Source of the DNA: Niallia sp. Man26 | GTDB taxonomy: Bacteria > Bacillota > Bacilli > Bacillales > Cytobacillaceae | Assembly: GCF_022049065.2 (NCBI RefSeq) | Contig: NZ_CP095743.1 | Location: 2,867,001 to 2,931,000 of the forward strand | Length of the DNA: 64,000 nt | Reading direction: 5' to 3' | Shown: positions 29,287 through 38,342 of the stretch, piece after piece | Layout: each line of letters starts with the position of its first letter | Numbering within the stretch: the first letter of the stretch is position 1 | The notes under the pieces: generated by a model | What the model was told of the DNA's origin: nothing | Seen by the model: the letters and a program-made list of their open reading frames with translations, nothing else | Databases searched by the model: none | Translations under genes and position numbers: made by a program

Positions 29287-29316
29287 GAAAAACTGCCCCA
29301 TTAAAGCTATGGGGCA
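29287..29316 (-). terminator. intrinsic terminator of the polA-mutM-ytaF-coaE unit
   Basis: TGCCCCAT/ATGGGGCA with a 7-nt loop, then GTTTTTC on the minus strand, 15 bp after the coaE stop. Confidence 0.88.
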
Positions 29317-29330
29317 TCGTAACACATTTT

Positions 29331-29930
29331 TTAAAGGACCTTCCAGTCATGCAAAATCTGAAGAGCTTGAGCTTGGGAATCTTCAACAGTTCCATTATTG
29401 TCGATTATTCTATCTGCCAGCACTCGCTTCTCTTCTAAAGGCATTTGCGCTGCAACTCTTAATTGTGCCTGTTCAAGGCTTAGAGCGTTTCTGTCCATCA
29501 GCCGCTGTATTTGAGTATCTTTTTCCACATAGACAAGGACTGTTTTCTCAACTGTGGCATCCAGCTTATTTTCAAACAGTAAAGGTATATCAAGAATTAC
29601 TGCCGGGCTGCCTGCTTTAACGGCCTCCTCTTGCTTGGCGTTCATTCGGTTTCTTACCTCTGGATGTACAATTCCATTAAGCACAGCCCGCTGTTTTTCA
29701 TCGCTGAAGACGATTTCGCCGAGCCTAGCCCGATTTAGACTGCCGTCTTCGAGCAAAATTCCAGAGCCAAAATGGGCAACGATTTCACGGTATGCCGGCT
29801 CCCCCTTTTCTACAGCTAAACGGGCTTCAACATCAGCATCAATAACGACTAAGCCCAGAGAGCTGAAATAGTTGGATATGGTGCTTTTACCGCTGGCGAT
29901 GCCGCCTGTCAAGCCTATAATTAAAGTCAT
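29331..29930 (-). CDS. coaE: dephospho-CoA kinase
   Basis: 199 residues, normal length. P-loop GLTGGIASGKS at 6-16, the substrate segment DADVEARLAV (about 32), and the LID region around LMDRNALSLEQAQLR. It phosphorylates the ribose 3'-OH of dephospho-CoA, the last step of CoA synthesis. It follows ytaF by 34 bp and ends the unit. Confidence 0.96.
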   Translation of the reverse strand: MTLIIGLTGGIASGKSTISNYFSSLGLVVIDADVEARLAVEKGEPAYREIVAHFGSGILLEDGSLNRARLGEIVFSDEKQRAVLNGIVHPEVRNRMNAKQEEAVKAGSPAVILDIPLLFENKLDATVEKTVLVYVEKDTQIQRLMDRNALSLEQAQLRVAAQMPLEEKRVLADRIIDNNGTVEDSQAQALQILHDWKVL

Positions 29931-29964
29931 TTGTTCTCCTGCCTTTTATTCAATGGTTTCTTTT

Positions 29965-30600
29965 TTACAGCTTAAAAATACCAATAATAATTAAAATAAT
30001 TCCTGGGATAAAGGAGAATTTCTCCATATAGCTTTTTTTAGACAGCATTCGTCCGCCAAACATTCCTAACGAAACAAAGGATGTACTCATAATGATGACA
30101 GCAAGTGTCAAAAAGAATGGAGAGAATCCTAGCATGGATGCTCCTATTCCTGCCCCAAATGCATCTAATGACAGCGCAAACCCAAGGACTATTGCCTCAA
30201 CTCCTGTTATAGTTCCAGAGTTGTCAAAATCAGCTGACATCGGTTTTCTTAAAATGTTAATCACAATTCCCAATGACTTAATTTCAAAATTCACCAAGTT
30301 TTTTTCTGTGGTAATAATTTCTCTTTCTTTATCCGGCCGAAAAAACTGATATAAGATCCAGATTCCTAAAATAATAAGAATTCCGCCGCCGATTTGTTCG
30401 GCAAAATCAGAAGAGAACACTTGTGCAATAACATGGCCTAACAGCATCGAAAGCAGCAGTGTGAATCCAGAACAGCAGGCAATGATGAAAATGGATTTAA
30501 AAGGAATCTTCATCTTTCGTAAACCATAAGTGAACCCGACACTGAAATTATCAATACTGACAGCAAGCGCTAATAGGATAAGAGAAAGTACTTGTGACAT
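29965..30600 (-). CDS. ytaF: sporulation membrane protein YtaF
   Basis: 211 residues from the ATG at 30600, with AAGGAG 9-10 nt upstream. Six membrane helices in two repeats, each with a SIDNFSVG / SLDAFGAG motif (residues about 14-21 and 137-144), typical of the MntP/YtaF family of putative metal exporters. The central loop is charged. The ribosome binding site is in the 3' arm of a terminator-like hairpin (30604-30650), so translation and read-through are probably both regulated. Confidence 0.88.
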   Translation of the reverse strand: MSQVLSLILLALAVSIDNFSVGFTYGLRKMKIPFKSIFIIACCSGFTLLLSMLLGHVIAQVFSSDFAEQIGGGILIILGIWILYQFFRPDKEREIITTEKNLVNFEIKSLGIVINILRKPMSADFDNSGTITGVEAIVLGFALSLDAFGAGIGASMLGFSPFFLTLAVIIMSTSFVSLGMFGGRMLSKKSYMEKFSFIPGIILIIIGIFKL

Positions 30601-30603
30601 TTT

Positions 30604-30650
30604 AAAAAAGCTCCTTCCTAACGGATAGTAATATACTATATGGAAGGAGC
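30604..30650 (-). promoter_or_regulatory. terminator-shaped hairpin that contains the ytaF ribosome binding site
   Basis: On the minus strand GCTCCTTCC (30650-30642) pairs perfectly with GGAAGGAGC (30618-30610), followed by TTTTTT and then the ytaF ATG. The loop has its own inner stem ATAGTA/TACTAT. The 3' arm is the ytaF Shine-Dalgarno, so the fold could stop transcription, block translation or both. Confidence 0.75.
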
Positions 30651-30679
30651 CCATCCAATGTTAATGCTAATACTGGCTG

Positions 30680-31504
30680 CTATTTTTGACAATGCGGACA
30701 AAAAACAGTCCCTCTGCCTCCAACAATGATTCTTTCTAATTCGGAGCCGCATTTTTTGCACGCTTCCCCTTTTCTGCCGTAAACAAAAAGTTCGAGCTGG
30801 AACATTCCGATTTGCCCTTGTGTATTAACATAAGAGCGTATCGTGCTTCCGCCTTTTTCCACCGCTTCTGACAATGTCGCTATAATTTCTCTGTACAGAG
30901 TCTCTGCTTCTAGATCATTGATCGTGCTCGCAATTCGTTCTGGATGAATGCCGCTGCGGAACAATGCCTCATCTACATAAATATTTCCGAGTCCAACGAC
31001 AATCTTTTGATCAAGCAAGGCTGTTTTGATGCTTCTTGTCGTGCGTCCAAGCCTTTCCTTGAAGTTCCCGATTGTAAATTCAGAGTCAAAAGGCTCCGGA
31101 CCAAGCTGGGAAAGGGGAAGGGTATGGTGCTCCTCCCCTTTTTTAAATAGATGCATCGTTCCGAATTTGCGGACATCCTTATATCGCAACTGTGAGTCGT
31201 CTTCAAAATAAAAAATTACATGTGTATGCTTGTCAACAGGATCGTCCTTTTGGAACAACCCGTACCGTCCTTCCATCCGCAAATGAGAGACAATTGTAAA
31301 ATCAGTTGTTTCAATGAGAAGGAACTTGCCTCTCCGTTTAATATCTTCAATCCTTTGTCCAACAAGAGCATCGGAAAACTCCTCGACATTTTCCGGTCTT
31401 TTTATCATCTTCGCCCACGATACAGCAACCTCTTTGATTACCTTATGCTGTGTGAGCTCCTTTAACGTCCGTCTGACTGTTTCTACTTCTGGTAATTCAG
31501 GCAA
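30680..31504 (-). CDS. mutM: formamidopyrimidine-DNA glycosylase
   Basis: 274 residues when started at TTG 31504. This gives MPELPEVE, where Pro2 is the catalytic nucleophile and must follow the removed fMet; the ATG two codons upstream would bury it and is also too close to the GAGG site. Also visible: E3, the conserved lysine in IKRRGKFLL, the H2TH region (LLDQKIVVGLGNIYVDE) and the C-terminal zinc finger CKKC...CPHC. It removes 8-oxoguanine and related lesions. It lies 20 bp after polA. Confidence 0.95.
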   Translation of the reverse strand: MPELPEVETVRRTLKELTQHKVIKEVAVSWAKMIKRPENVEEFSDALVGQRIEDIKRRGKFLLIETTDFTIVSHLRMEGRYGLFQKDDPVDKHTHVIFYFEDDSQLRYKDVRKFGTMHLFKKGEEHHTLPLSQLGPEPFDSEFTIGNFKERLGRTTRSIKTALLDQKIVVGLGNIYVDEALFRSGIHPERIASTINDLEAETLYREIIATLSEAVEKGGSTIRSYVNTQGQIGMFQLELFVYGRKGEACKKCGSELERIIVGGRGTVFCPHCQK

Positions 31505-31524
31505 CTTCATTTACCTCTTTTCTA

Positions 31525-34164
31525 TTACTTAGCATCAAACCATGTGTCACCATACGAATAGTCCACCTTCAACGGAACACTAAGTTCCACTGCGTTTTCC
31601 ATCACGTCTGGCACAATTTCTTTCAGCTTTTCGATTTCATTCTTTGGTGCTTCAAAGATCAATTCATCATGCACCTGCAGCAGCAGTTTTGCTTGCAAGC
31701 CTTCTGATTCCAAACGCTTCGCCATTTCAATCATCGCTTTTTTAATAATATCTGCCGCACTGCCCTGTATTGGCGTATTCATCGCAGTTCTTTCTGCAAA
31801 GCTGCGCAAATTGAAGTTTCGGCTTGTAATATCAGGCAAGTATCTTCTTCTATGAAGCAATGTGGACACATAGCCTTGCTGCTTTGCGTCTGCCACAATC
31901 TCCTCCATATAGTTCTTAACGCCAGGATAGCTCTCCAAATATCTTTCAATAAACTTCCCAGCTTCCTTTCTCGTGATACTCAAGCTCTGTGATAAGCCGT
32001 AATCACTGATACCATAAACAATGCCAAAGTTAACTGCTTTAGCGTGTCTTCTCATATTAGAGGTTACTTCATCTGCTTCCACATGGAAAACAGACATTGC
32101 TGTTTCTGTATGGATATCATGATCCTCCCTAAAGGCCTCAATCAGCTTCTCATCATTGGCAATATGAGCAAGCACCCGAAGCTCAATTTGGCTATAGTCA
32201 GCAGCAAATATAATCCAATCCTTCTCAGAAGGAACGAATGCTTGCCTAATTTTTCTGCCTTCCTCAAGTCTGATTGGAATGTTTTGCAGATTTGGATCAA
32301 TGGAGCTCAATCGGCCTGTTTGTGTCAACACCTGATTAAAGCGAGTGTGAATTTTGCCGTTGTGAACCACTTTTTGCAATCCTTCAATATATGTGGACTG
32401 AAGCTTTCCAAGCTGTCTGTATTCAAGAATTTCCTTAATCACATCATGGGAGCTCGCCAGCTGTTCTAAGACATCTGCTGAAGTGGAATAACCTGTCTTT
32501 GTCTTTTTAACGACAGGAAGACCAAGCTTTTCAAACAGGATAACCCCCAGCTGCTTAGGAGAATTGATGTTGAACGTTTCGCCAGCCAATTCATAAATAC
32601 GCTCTTCAATACTTTTAAGCCTGTCATTGATTTCTGCACCCATCTTTTGAAGTCTTTCTACATCAACCTCTACTCCTGTTGATTCCATATCTGCTAGTAC
32701 AAGACTAAGTGGCATTTCCAGCTCATAGAATAGTTCCTCTTGACCATTCTTCTTAAGCTCTTCTTCCATTTTGTCCTGAATGGCAGAAAGGGCAAATGTT
32801 TTGCGGACAAGATGGTCTGAAAGCATGTCTTCCTCTGGCACCTTTCGTTTAGCTCCTTTACCATAAAACGCTTCATCCGATTGAATATTCGTGAAGCCGT
32901 ACTTTTTAGAAACAGACGCAACATCCTCGATGGATGCAGATGGATCTGCAAGATACGCCGCAATTAAACAGTCGAATGTGATGCCTTTCAAATGAATGCC
33001 CTTATGTCGGAGAGCTACCTCTGATCTTTTCGCGTCATACACTGTCTTCTGCTTTGACTCATCCTCTGCCCATTCCTTAAAGGCTGCTGATTCTAGGGCT
33101 GATTCAATCGGCAAATAAAATGCCCCTTTTTCATTCACTAACGAGATTCCGATAATTGGCGCATAATGATAGTTATCTTCTAACACTTCCACATACAGGA
33201 CGTTCTCGTCGGCAAAAATATCTGCCGTAATCTCCTTCACATGTTCAAATTCAATTTGTTCCAGCTCTGCAGCTTCTTCCACAGGTGCATCTCCAAGCTT
33301 GTCCAAAAGAGAATTAAAGCCGAGCTCCTTGAAAAATGGGCGGAGCTTCTCTTCGTTCATGCCCGGAAATTCCAGTTCCCCTAATCCTACAGTTAACGGA
33401 GCCTCTCTTGTAATCGTGGCCAGCTCCTTGCTCATTAACGCTTGGTCTTTGAATTCCTCGAGTTTTTCTTTCAGCTTTTTACCACTGACTTGATCGATGG
33501 ACTGCAGAAGATTTTCAAGTGTTTCAAATTCCTTCAACAGCTTAATCGCCGTCTTTTCTCCGACTCCTGGCACCCCAGGAATATTATCAGAACTATCACC
33601 CATTAATCCCTTCATGTCAATAATCCGGTCTGGAGTCAAGCCGTATTTTTCTTGAATATGATCAGGCGTATATGATTCAATATCTGTAATCCCTTTTCTC
33701 GTAATGTAAACAGTCGTTTTATCTGAGCTCAGTTGAGTCAAGTCTTTGTCACCTGATATAACAACAACCTCATATCCATCCTGTTCGCCTTGCAAGGAAA
33801 GTGTACCGATAATATCATCTGCTTCATAATTCTCCAGCTCATAGTGGCGGATGCCATATGACTGTAAGAGCTCCCTTATATATGGAAACTGCTCCGATAA
33901 TTCAGGCGGAGTCTTTTGACGACCTCCCTTATATTCACTGAAGGTTTTATGCCGGAATGTTGTTTTGCCAGCATCAAAAGCAACGAGCATATGTGTCGGC
34001 TTTTCATCCTCCAATATTTTCATCAGCATCATTGTAAAACCGTAAACTGCATTTGTATGTACACCTTTGTCGTTGTTCAGCAGAGGCAAGGCAAAAAACG
34101 CCCTGTATGCAATGCTGTTCCCGTCAATCAGAATCAGTTTTTTCTTCAAATTCAGTTCCTCCAT
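31525..34164 (-). CDS. polA: DNA polymerase I
   Basis: 879 residues. Order: 5'-3' exonuclease with PIN and helix-hairpin-helix motifs (about 1-295), a 3'-5' exonuclease-like domain lacking the usual acidic residues (about 305-470), and the A-family polymerase (about 475-879) with DYSQIELR, RRHAKAVNFGIVYG and QVHDELIFE. It fills gaps in repair and removes Okazaki primers. The ATG at 34164 has AGAGG 10 nt upstream; a TTG at 34149 with GGAGG 8 nt upstream gives (M)KKKLILIDGN, closer to B. subtilis, and is a real alternative. Confidence 0.96.
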   Translation of the reverse strand: MEELNLKKKLILIDGNSIAYRAFFALPLLNNDKGVHTNAVYGFTMMLMKILEDEKPTHMLVAFDAGKTTFRHKTFSEYKGGRQKTPPELSEQFPYIRELLQSYGIRHYELENYEADDIIGTLSLQGEQDGYEVVVISGDKDLTQLSSDKTTVYITRKGITDIESYTPDHIQEKYGLTPDRIIDMKGLMGDSSDNIPGVPGVGEKTAIKLLKEFETLENLLQSIDQVSGKKLKEKLEEFKDQALMSKELATITREAPLTVGLGELEFPGMNEEKLRPFFKELGFNSLLDKLGDAPVEEAAELEQIEFEHVKEITADIFADENVLYVEVLEDNYHYAPIIGISLVNEKGAFYLPIESALESAAFKEWAEDESKQKTVYDAKRSEVALRHKGIHLKGITFDCLIAAYLADPSASIEDVASVSKKYGFTNIQSDEAFYGKGAKRKVPEEDMLSDHLVRKTFALSAIQDKMEEELKKNGQEELFYELEMPLSLVLADMESTGVEVDVERLQKMGAEINDRLKSIEERIYELAGETFNINSPKQLGVILFEKLGLPVVKKTKTGYSTSADVLEQLASSHDVIKEILEYRQLGKLQSTYIEGLQKVVHNGKIHTRFNQVLTQTGRLSSIDPNLQNIPIRLEEGRKIRQAFVPSEKDWIIFAADYSQIELRVLAHIANDEKLIEAFREDHDIHTETAMSVFHVEADEVTSNMRRHAKAVNFGIVYGISDYGLSQSLSITRKEAGKFIERYLESYPGVKNYMEEIVADAKQQGYVSTLLHRRRYLPDITSRNFNLRSFAERTAMNTPIQGSAADIIKKAMIEMAKRLESEGLQAKLLLQVHDELIFEAPKNEIEKLKEIVPDVMENAVELSVPLKVDYSYGDTWFDAK

Positions 34165-34240
34165 TCCTTATGTTCCTCTATATCAGCCGCCTTTGCTTTA
34201 ACAGCAAAATAAGTAATATTATTATGGTCTAATCTCTTTT

Positions 34241-34269
34241 ATTTTACCATGAGTAGATAAAGATTGTAA
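34241..34269 (-). promoter_or_regulatory. candidate sigma-A promoter of polA
   Basis: TTACAA (34264-34269) and TAAAAT (34241-34246), 17-bp spacer, minus strand. The -35 is weak. Confidence 0.45.
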
Positions 34270-34344
34270 GGAATAGCCCTTGTTCATAGCCTGCTCATGC
34301 CAATCCCTTTTATAAGACAGAAAAGCATTTACTACCGTTAAAAA

Positions 34345-34375
34345 ATAGAAAAAGTGCAGAAAACAATTCTGCACT
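34345..34375 (-). terminator. second terminator downstream of phoR
   Basis: AGTGCAGAA/TTCTGCACT (34353-34361 with 34367-34375), followed by TTTTTC on the minus strand. It lies about 220 bp beyond the phoR stop, before the polA promoter. Confidence 0.75.
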
Positions 34376-34459
34376 AAAAAGATTATGTATAGATGCACCT
34401 AATTAATTGATTTTCAACGATAGGATCTCTTTTAAGTAGATTAACTCTTGTAAATGTAA

Positions 34460-34489
34460 GAAGCCGAAAGCGGGGTGGCTTTCGGCTTC
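34460..34489 (-). terminator. strong hairpin downstream of phoR
   Basis: A perfect 12-bp stem GAAGCCGAAAGC/GCTTTCGGCTTC with a 6-nt loop. The following minus-strand bases TTACATTTAC are only moderately T-rich. The other bases of the 34165-34590 gap hold the polA promoter and no gene. Confidence 0.6.
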
Positions 34490-34590
34490 AGCTCTTAACC
34501 TAATGGATAAGGGGGGTCTTCACTAGTATTTTAGCAAACCCTTGTAAATACTTTGCAAACCATATGTAAAAGTAATGTAAACTTGTACAA

Positions 34591-36348
34591 TTAATATGGG
34601 AACTTTTTATGCAGCAATATGGTGAAAGTTGTTCCTTCGCCAACTTCACTATCCACCTTTATTAATCCTTTATGGAGTTCAACAAGATGCTTTACAATTG
34701 CCAATCCAAGGCCAGTTCCGCCAGAGTTCCTGCTTCTTGCTTTATCGACTCTGTAAAAGCGTTCAAAAATCCTTGGAATTTCACTTCTTTCAATACCTAT
34801 TCCCGTATCTGCTACAAAAACTAATACATCCCTTTCCTTGTTTTCGACAGAAACGGAAACCTTGCCGCCGCTTGGTGTATAAGAAATCGCATTAGATATC
34901 AGATTCATAAACACTTGAATAAGACGGGCCCTGTCACCTTCAATCCAAACTTCCTCACTAGGACGCTGAAAATCAAGAATTAAATTCTTGGCATCCGCTT
35001 TATTCGCAAGAAGTTTGCTGACCTCTTCCAAAATATCCAGGATATTAATTGGCTCCTTAACTAATGAGAAGTTATGCTGCTCCAGCTTTGTTAAGTCAAG
35101 TAAGTCCTGAATAAGCGATTGCAGCCTGTCACTCTCTTTTAATATGATTTGCAAAAACTCTACTAATGCCTCTCTATTATCCATCGCCCCGTCCAATAGA
35201 GTTTCCGAAAATCCTTTAATAGAGGTGATTGGTGTCTTCAGTTCATGAGATACATTTGCGACAAAATCTTTTCTGATTTGTTCGAGTTTTTTCAACTCTG
35301 TAATGTCATGGAAGACGAGCAATATGCCCATCCACATATCATTTGTCCCGATTATAGGCACACCATAAACTTGGAAGCTTTTTTTCTCAAAATTAATAGT
35401 AAGCTGTAATTGCTTAACAACCTTATGCTCCGTCATAAAAATTTCTTCAACTAAATCAGATATTTCTCTATGTTCTATAACGTGATAGTAAAGCTTGTAT
35501 AAATAATCAGATGAATTAACAGTAAATAAATCCTTGTAAGCTCTGTTTACTAGATTTATATACCCTCTGCTGTCAATCAGCAACAGCCCGCTCCCAATAT
35601 TTTCAATAAGAGTTCCAAGCCGGTCCTGCTGAATCTCCTGAGCCTTAACCATCTCTTGCAGGTTTTTTGCCAGCTTATTTAAAGAGGAGCTGAGCATACC
35701 TGTCTCATCCATATTATCCTCATATGTACGTGCATGATAATTGCCTTTTGCCAAATCAACTGCTACCTTTGCAGCAGATTCGATTGGTCTCATATAGCGG
35801 AACACAAGTGTTAAACCAATAACAAAGATTAAAACAAAAGCAATGAGCAATGCAGCAAGGACATATGTATTCATCTGCTGATAGGCATCCTTCTGTGATG
35901 ACAAATCAAGACCTAAAAAAAGATAGCCTTGCTTGTCCCCATTAAACTTCAGCTCTTGCCAATAATAATGGAAACTCGTATCTCCGCCAGTAAAGTCATC
36001 TTGCGGCTGGCTCGATGCTTTGCTGACGACTGAACTCAGTGATTGTAAAAATTCATCATGCGCCTTTTCTCCCTCATCAATGAGGATATTTCCTTTTGTG
36101 TCTGTTACTGTTATTTGGATATCCAAAAGCCTGCTGTATTCTGCCATCTCACTTGCATCTATATCCTCAATAGAATCAGCATTGGCCATTTGAGCTACAA
36201 GCAAACTGCTTTCCCTTTCCAGCCTCGTATCAGACGAATTTATGTAAGAAGATTTATTTAACTGGTAAATAAACAAACCCAGCACCAAAAAGACAATGGC
36301 GACGACCAGAAGTAAACTGGCCAGCAGCCTGGATTTAAATGTTTTCAT
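34591..36348 (-). CDS. phoR: phosphate-regulon sensor histidine kinase PhoR
   Basis: 585 residues. Two membrane helices (about 9-29 and 162-184) flank an extracellular PAS-like domain; then HAMP (about 186-238), a cytosolic PAS (about 245-350), HisKA with the phosphorylated H368 in NVSHELKTP, and the ATPase domain (N box LISNAISYT, G1 DTGIGIE, G2 GTGLGLAIV). It phosphorylates PhoP on phosphate limitation. phoR starts one base after the phoP stop, so the pair is translationally coupled. Confidence 0.95.
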   Translation of the reverse strand: MKTFKSRLLASLLLVVAIVFLVLGLFIYQLNKSSYINSSDTRLERESSLLVAQMANADSIEDIDASEMAEYSRLLDIQITVTDTKGNILIDEGEKAHDEFLQSLSSVVSKASSQPQDDFTGGDTSFHYYWQELKFNGDKQGYLFLGLDLSSQKDAYQQMNTYVLAALLIAFVLIFVIGLTLVFRYMRPIESAAKVAVDLAKGNYHARTYEDNMDETGMLSSSLNKLAKNLQEMVKAQEIQQDRLGTLIENIGSGLLLIDSRGYINLVNRAYKDLFTVNSSDYLYKLYYHVIEHREISDLVEEIFMTEHKVVKQLQLTINFEKKSFQVYGVPIIGTNDMWMGILLVFHDITELKKLEQIRKDFVANVSHELKTPITSIKGFSETLLDGAMDNREALVEFLQIILKESDRLQSLIQDLLDLTKLEQHNFSLVKEPINILDILEEVSKLLANKADAKNLILDFQRPSEEVWIEGDRARLIQVFMNLISNAISYTPSGGKVSVSVENKERDVLVFVADTGIGIERSEIPRIFERFYRVDKARSRNSGGTGLGLAIVKHLVELHKGLIKVDSEVGEGTTFTILLHKKFPY

Positions 36349-36349
36349 T

Positions 36350-37060
36350 TTATTTTGGTTCCTCTAGTTTATATCCTAATCCACGAATCGTTTTAATGTA
36401 GATTGGCTTCTTCGTGTTATGCTCCATTTTTTCACGCAAATGGCTTATATGAACATCAACGATTCTTGTGTCTCCAACAAAATCGTAGTTCCAAACCGCA
36501 CTTAACAGCTGATCTCTAGTTAGAACACGTCCTTTGTTTCTCGCCAAATACAGAAGCAGTTCAAATTCCTTTGGAGTAAGCTCTAAAAGTTCTTCCTTGA
36601 AATATGCTTCATAGTGGTTTGGCATGACTTTAAGCTCCCCAATTTTAAGCGTATCTCTTTCTTCCTTTTCCTGCTCTGATGATTCTGATATTAGCTGAGA
36701 GCGTCTTAATACTGCTTTAATACGGGCAATAACTTCCCTTGGGCTGAATGGTTTTGTCATATAATCATCTGCACCAAGCTCCAAGCCAAGAACCTTATCG
36801 AACTCATCATCCTTTGCAGTCAGCATAAGAATGGGTGTAAATATTCTTTGCTGCCTCAAGTTTTTGCAGACATCCATCCCGTCCATCTTCGGAAGCATCA
36901 AATCAAGGAGGATGACATCAGGATTTGACGTAACCGCAAGATTCAGCCCTTCCTCACCATCCATTGCTGTTATAACATCATAGCCCGCCTGTTGCAGGTT
37001 ATATTTTAGTAGTGTTACGATAGACTGCTCATCATCAACCACAAGAACTTTCTTCTTCAT
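36350..37060 (-). CDS. phoP: phosphate-regulon response regulator PhoP
   Basis: 236 residues from the ATG at 37060, with GGAGG 5 nt upstream; an in-frame TTG four codons earlier overlaps that site. Receiver domain with D9, D10 and the phosphorylated D53 (LLDLMLPK), and a C-terminal OmpR winged helix (about 135-234, ELTPKEFELLLYLARN, RIVDVHISHLREKM). It controls phosphate starvation genes. It lies downstream of mdh, as in B. subtilis. Confidence 0.95.
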   Translation of the reverse strand: MKKKVLVVDDEQSIVTLLKYNLQQAGYDVITAMDGEEGLNLAVTSNPDVILLDLMLPKMDGMDVCKNLRQQRIFTPILMLTAKDDEFDKVLGLELGADDYMTKPFSPREVIARIKAVLRRSQLISESSEQEKEERDTLKIGELKVMPNHYEAYFKEELLELTPKEFELLLYLARNKGRVLTRDQLLSAVWNYDFVGDTRIVDVHISHLREKMEHNTKKPIYIKTIRGLGYKLEEPK

Positions 37061-37208
37061 AAATGCCTCCAAGTTTAAAAAATTCCCCTAAGTCCCCCAA
37101 AATTTACATGTCTATTATAGTATAAATCAGCAGCAGACGAACAACAAGCTAAGCTTGCTCTATCCTTCCTACTTCCTGCATATTTTTGGTCCGTATTGGA
37201 GAGTAGGT

Positions 37209-37243
37209 AAAAAAGACCCATCTAGTACTAGATGGGTCTTTTT
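37209..37243. terminator. bidirectional terminator after mdh (34-bp perfect palindrome)
   Basis: AAAAAGACCCATCTAGT (37210-37226) is directly followed by its exact reverse complement (37227-37243). It ends mdh transcription on the minus strand before phoP. Confidence 0.93.
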
Positions 37244-37253
37244 ATAATACATT

Positions 37254-38189
37254 TTATGTAAGCACATTAAGAACATTTTTCACGGAAATTACTGACTTGT
37301 CCAATGCTGCTTTCTCTTCTTTTGTCAGTTCAAGTTCAATTACCTGCTCGATACCGTTTCCGCCAAGTATGGTCGGAACTCCCAAGTATATATTAGAATA
37401 GCCGTATTCTCCATCAAGATAAGCAACTGCAGGCAAGACTCTTCTTTGGTTTTTGATTATCGCTTCGCACATTTCGGCAAGTGATGCTGCCGGAGCGTAA
37501 TAAGCGCTTCCATTTCCGAGCAGATTAACGATTTCAGCACCGCCGTTTCTTGTTCGGTCAATAATCTCATCCAAGCGATGCTTTGGTATCAATGTTTCCA
37601 GCGGAATACCACCAGCATAGGAATAACGGATTAAAGGAACCATATCATCTCCGTGGCCGCCAAGAACAAAGCCAGTAATATCCTTAACAGATAAATTCAA
37701 TTCCATTGCTACAAAGCTTCTGAATCTTGCTGAATCCAGGACACCAGATTGTCCAATGACTCTATTTTTCGCAAAGCCTGACTCCTTGTACACCGTGTAT
37801 GTCATTGCATCTACCGGGTTGGAAAGGACAATGATAATGCAATCCGGCGAGTACTTGACCACTTCATTTGTGACCGACTTCATAATACTTTGATTTGTTT
37901 GCACTAAATCATCTCTGCTCATCCCAGGCTTTCTTGCGATACCCGCCGTGATAACAACTATATCCGAACCTTCTGTATCCTTATAATCTGATGTTCCTTT
38001 AATATTTGCATCAAAGCCTTGTACTGGACTCGCCTCAAACATATCAAGCGCTTTTCCCTTTGTTGGATTTTCCATCTTCGGAATATCAAGCAGCACAATA
38101 TCGCCAAGCTCCTTTTGAGCCAGCAGAAATGCAGTCGTAGCACCAGTAAATCCGCCGCCAATAATGGAAATCTTTTTGCGCAAACTCAT
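37254..38189 (-). CDS. mdh: malate dehydrogenase
   Basis: 311 residues, LDH-like NAD-dependent malate dehydrogenase. Rossmann motif [11 protein letters not shown] near residue 10; [16 protein letters not shown] (about 80-95) carries the substrate arginines; the catalytic histidine is in GGHGDDMVP (about 178). It oxidises malate to oxaloacetate in the TCA cycle. ATG at 38189 follows AAAGGAGGAA. It is third in the citZ-icd-mdh group, but a terminator separates it from icd. Confidence 0.97.
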   Translation of the reverse strand: MSLRKKISIIGGGFTGATTAFLLAQKELGDIVLLDIPKMENPTKGKALDMFEASPVQGFDANIKGTSDYKDTEGSDIVVITAGIARKPGMSRDDLVQTNQSIMKSVTNEVVKYSPDCIIIVLSNPVDAMTYTVYKESGFAKNRVIGQSGVLDSARFRSFVAMELNLSVKDITGFVLGGHGDDMVPLIRYSYAGGIPLETLIPKHRLDEIIDRTRNGGAEIVNLLGNGSAYYAPAASLAEMCEAIIKNQRRVLPAVAYLDGEYGYSNIYLGVPTILGGNGIEQVIELELTKEEKAALDKSVISVKNVLNVLT

Positions 38190-38220
38190 GCTAATTCCTC
38201 CTTTAAATCTTTTTTATGCA

Positions 38221-38257
38221 ATAAAAGAGGGAAGAGGCCCCTCAACACTCTTCCCTC
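38221..38257 (-). terminator. intrinsic terminator of icd
   Basis: GAGGGAAGAG pairs with CTCTTCCCTC (10 bp, loop of 11) and TTTTAT follows on the minus strand. It would reduce read-through from icd into mdh. Confidence 0.8.
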
Positions 38258-38342
38258 GAATAGACTAAGCCTTAACAGTCAAGGGCTTGATTTTAGCAGG
38301 TATTCTTTTGGAATACTTGGCAAATTCAAACGATGAGCTATT

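Noticed and set aside
31525..34164. Apparent loss of proofreading residues in polA
   Set aside because: Bacillus DNA polymerase I normally lacks a working 3'-5' exonuclease, so this is not unusual.
37061..37208. TATACTATAAT string before phoP as a promoter
   Set aside because: No acceptable -35 at 16-18 bp and no clear PhoP boxes.
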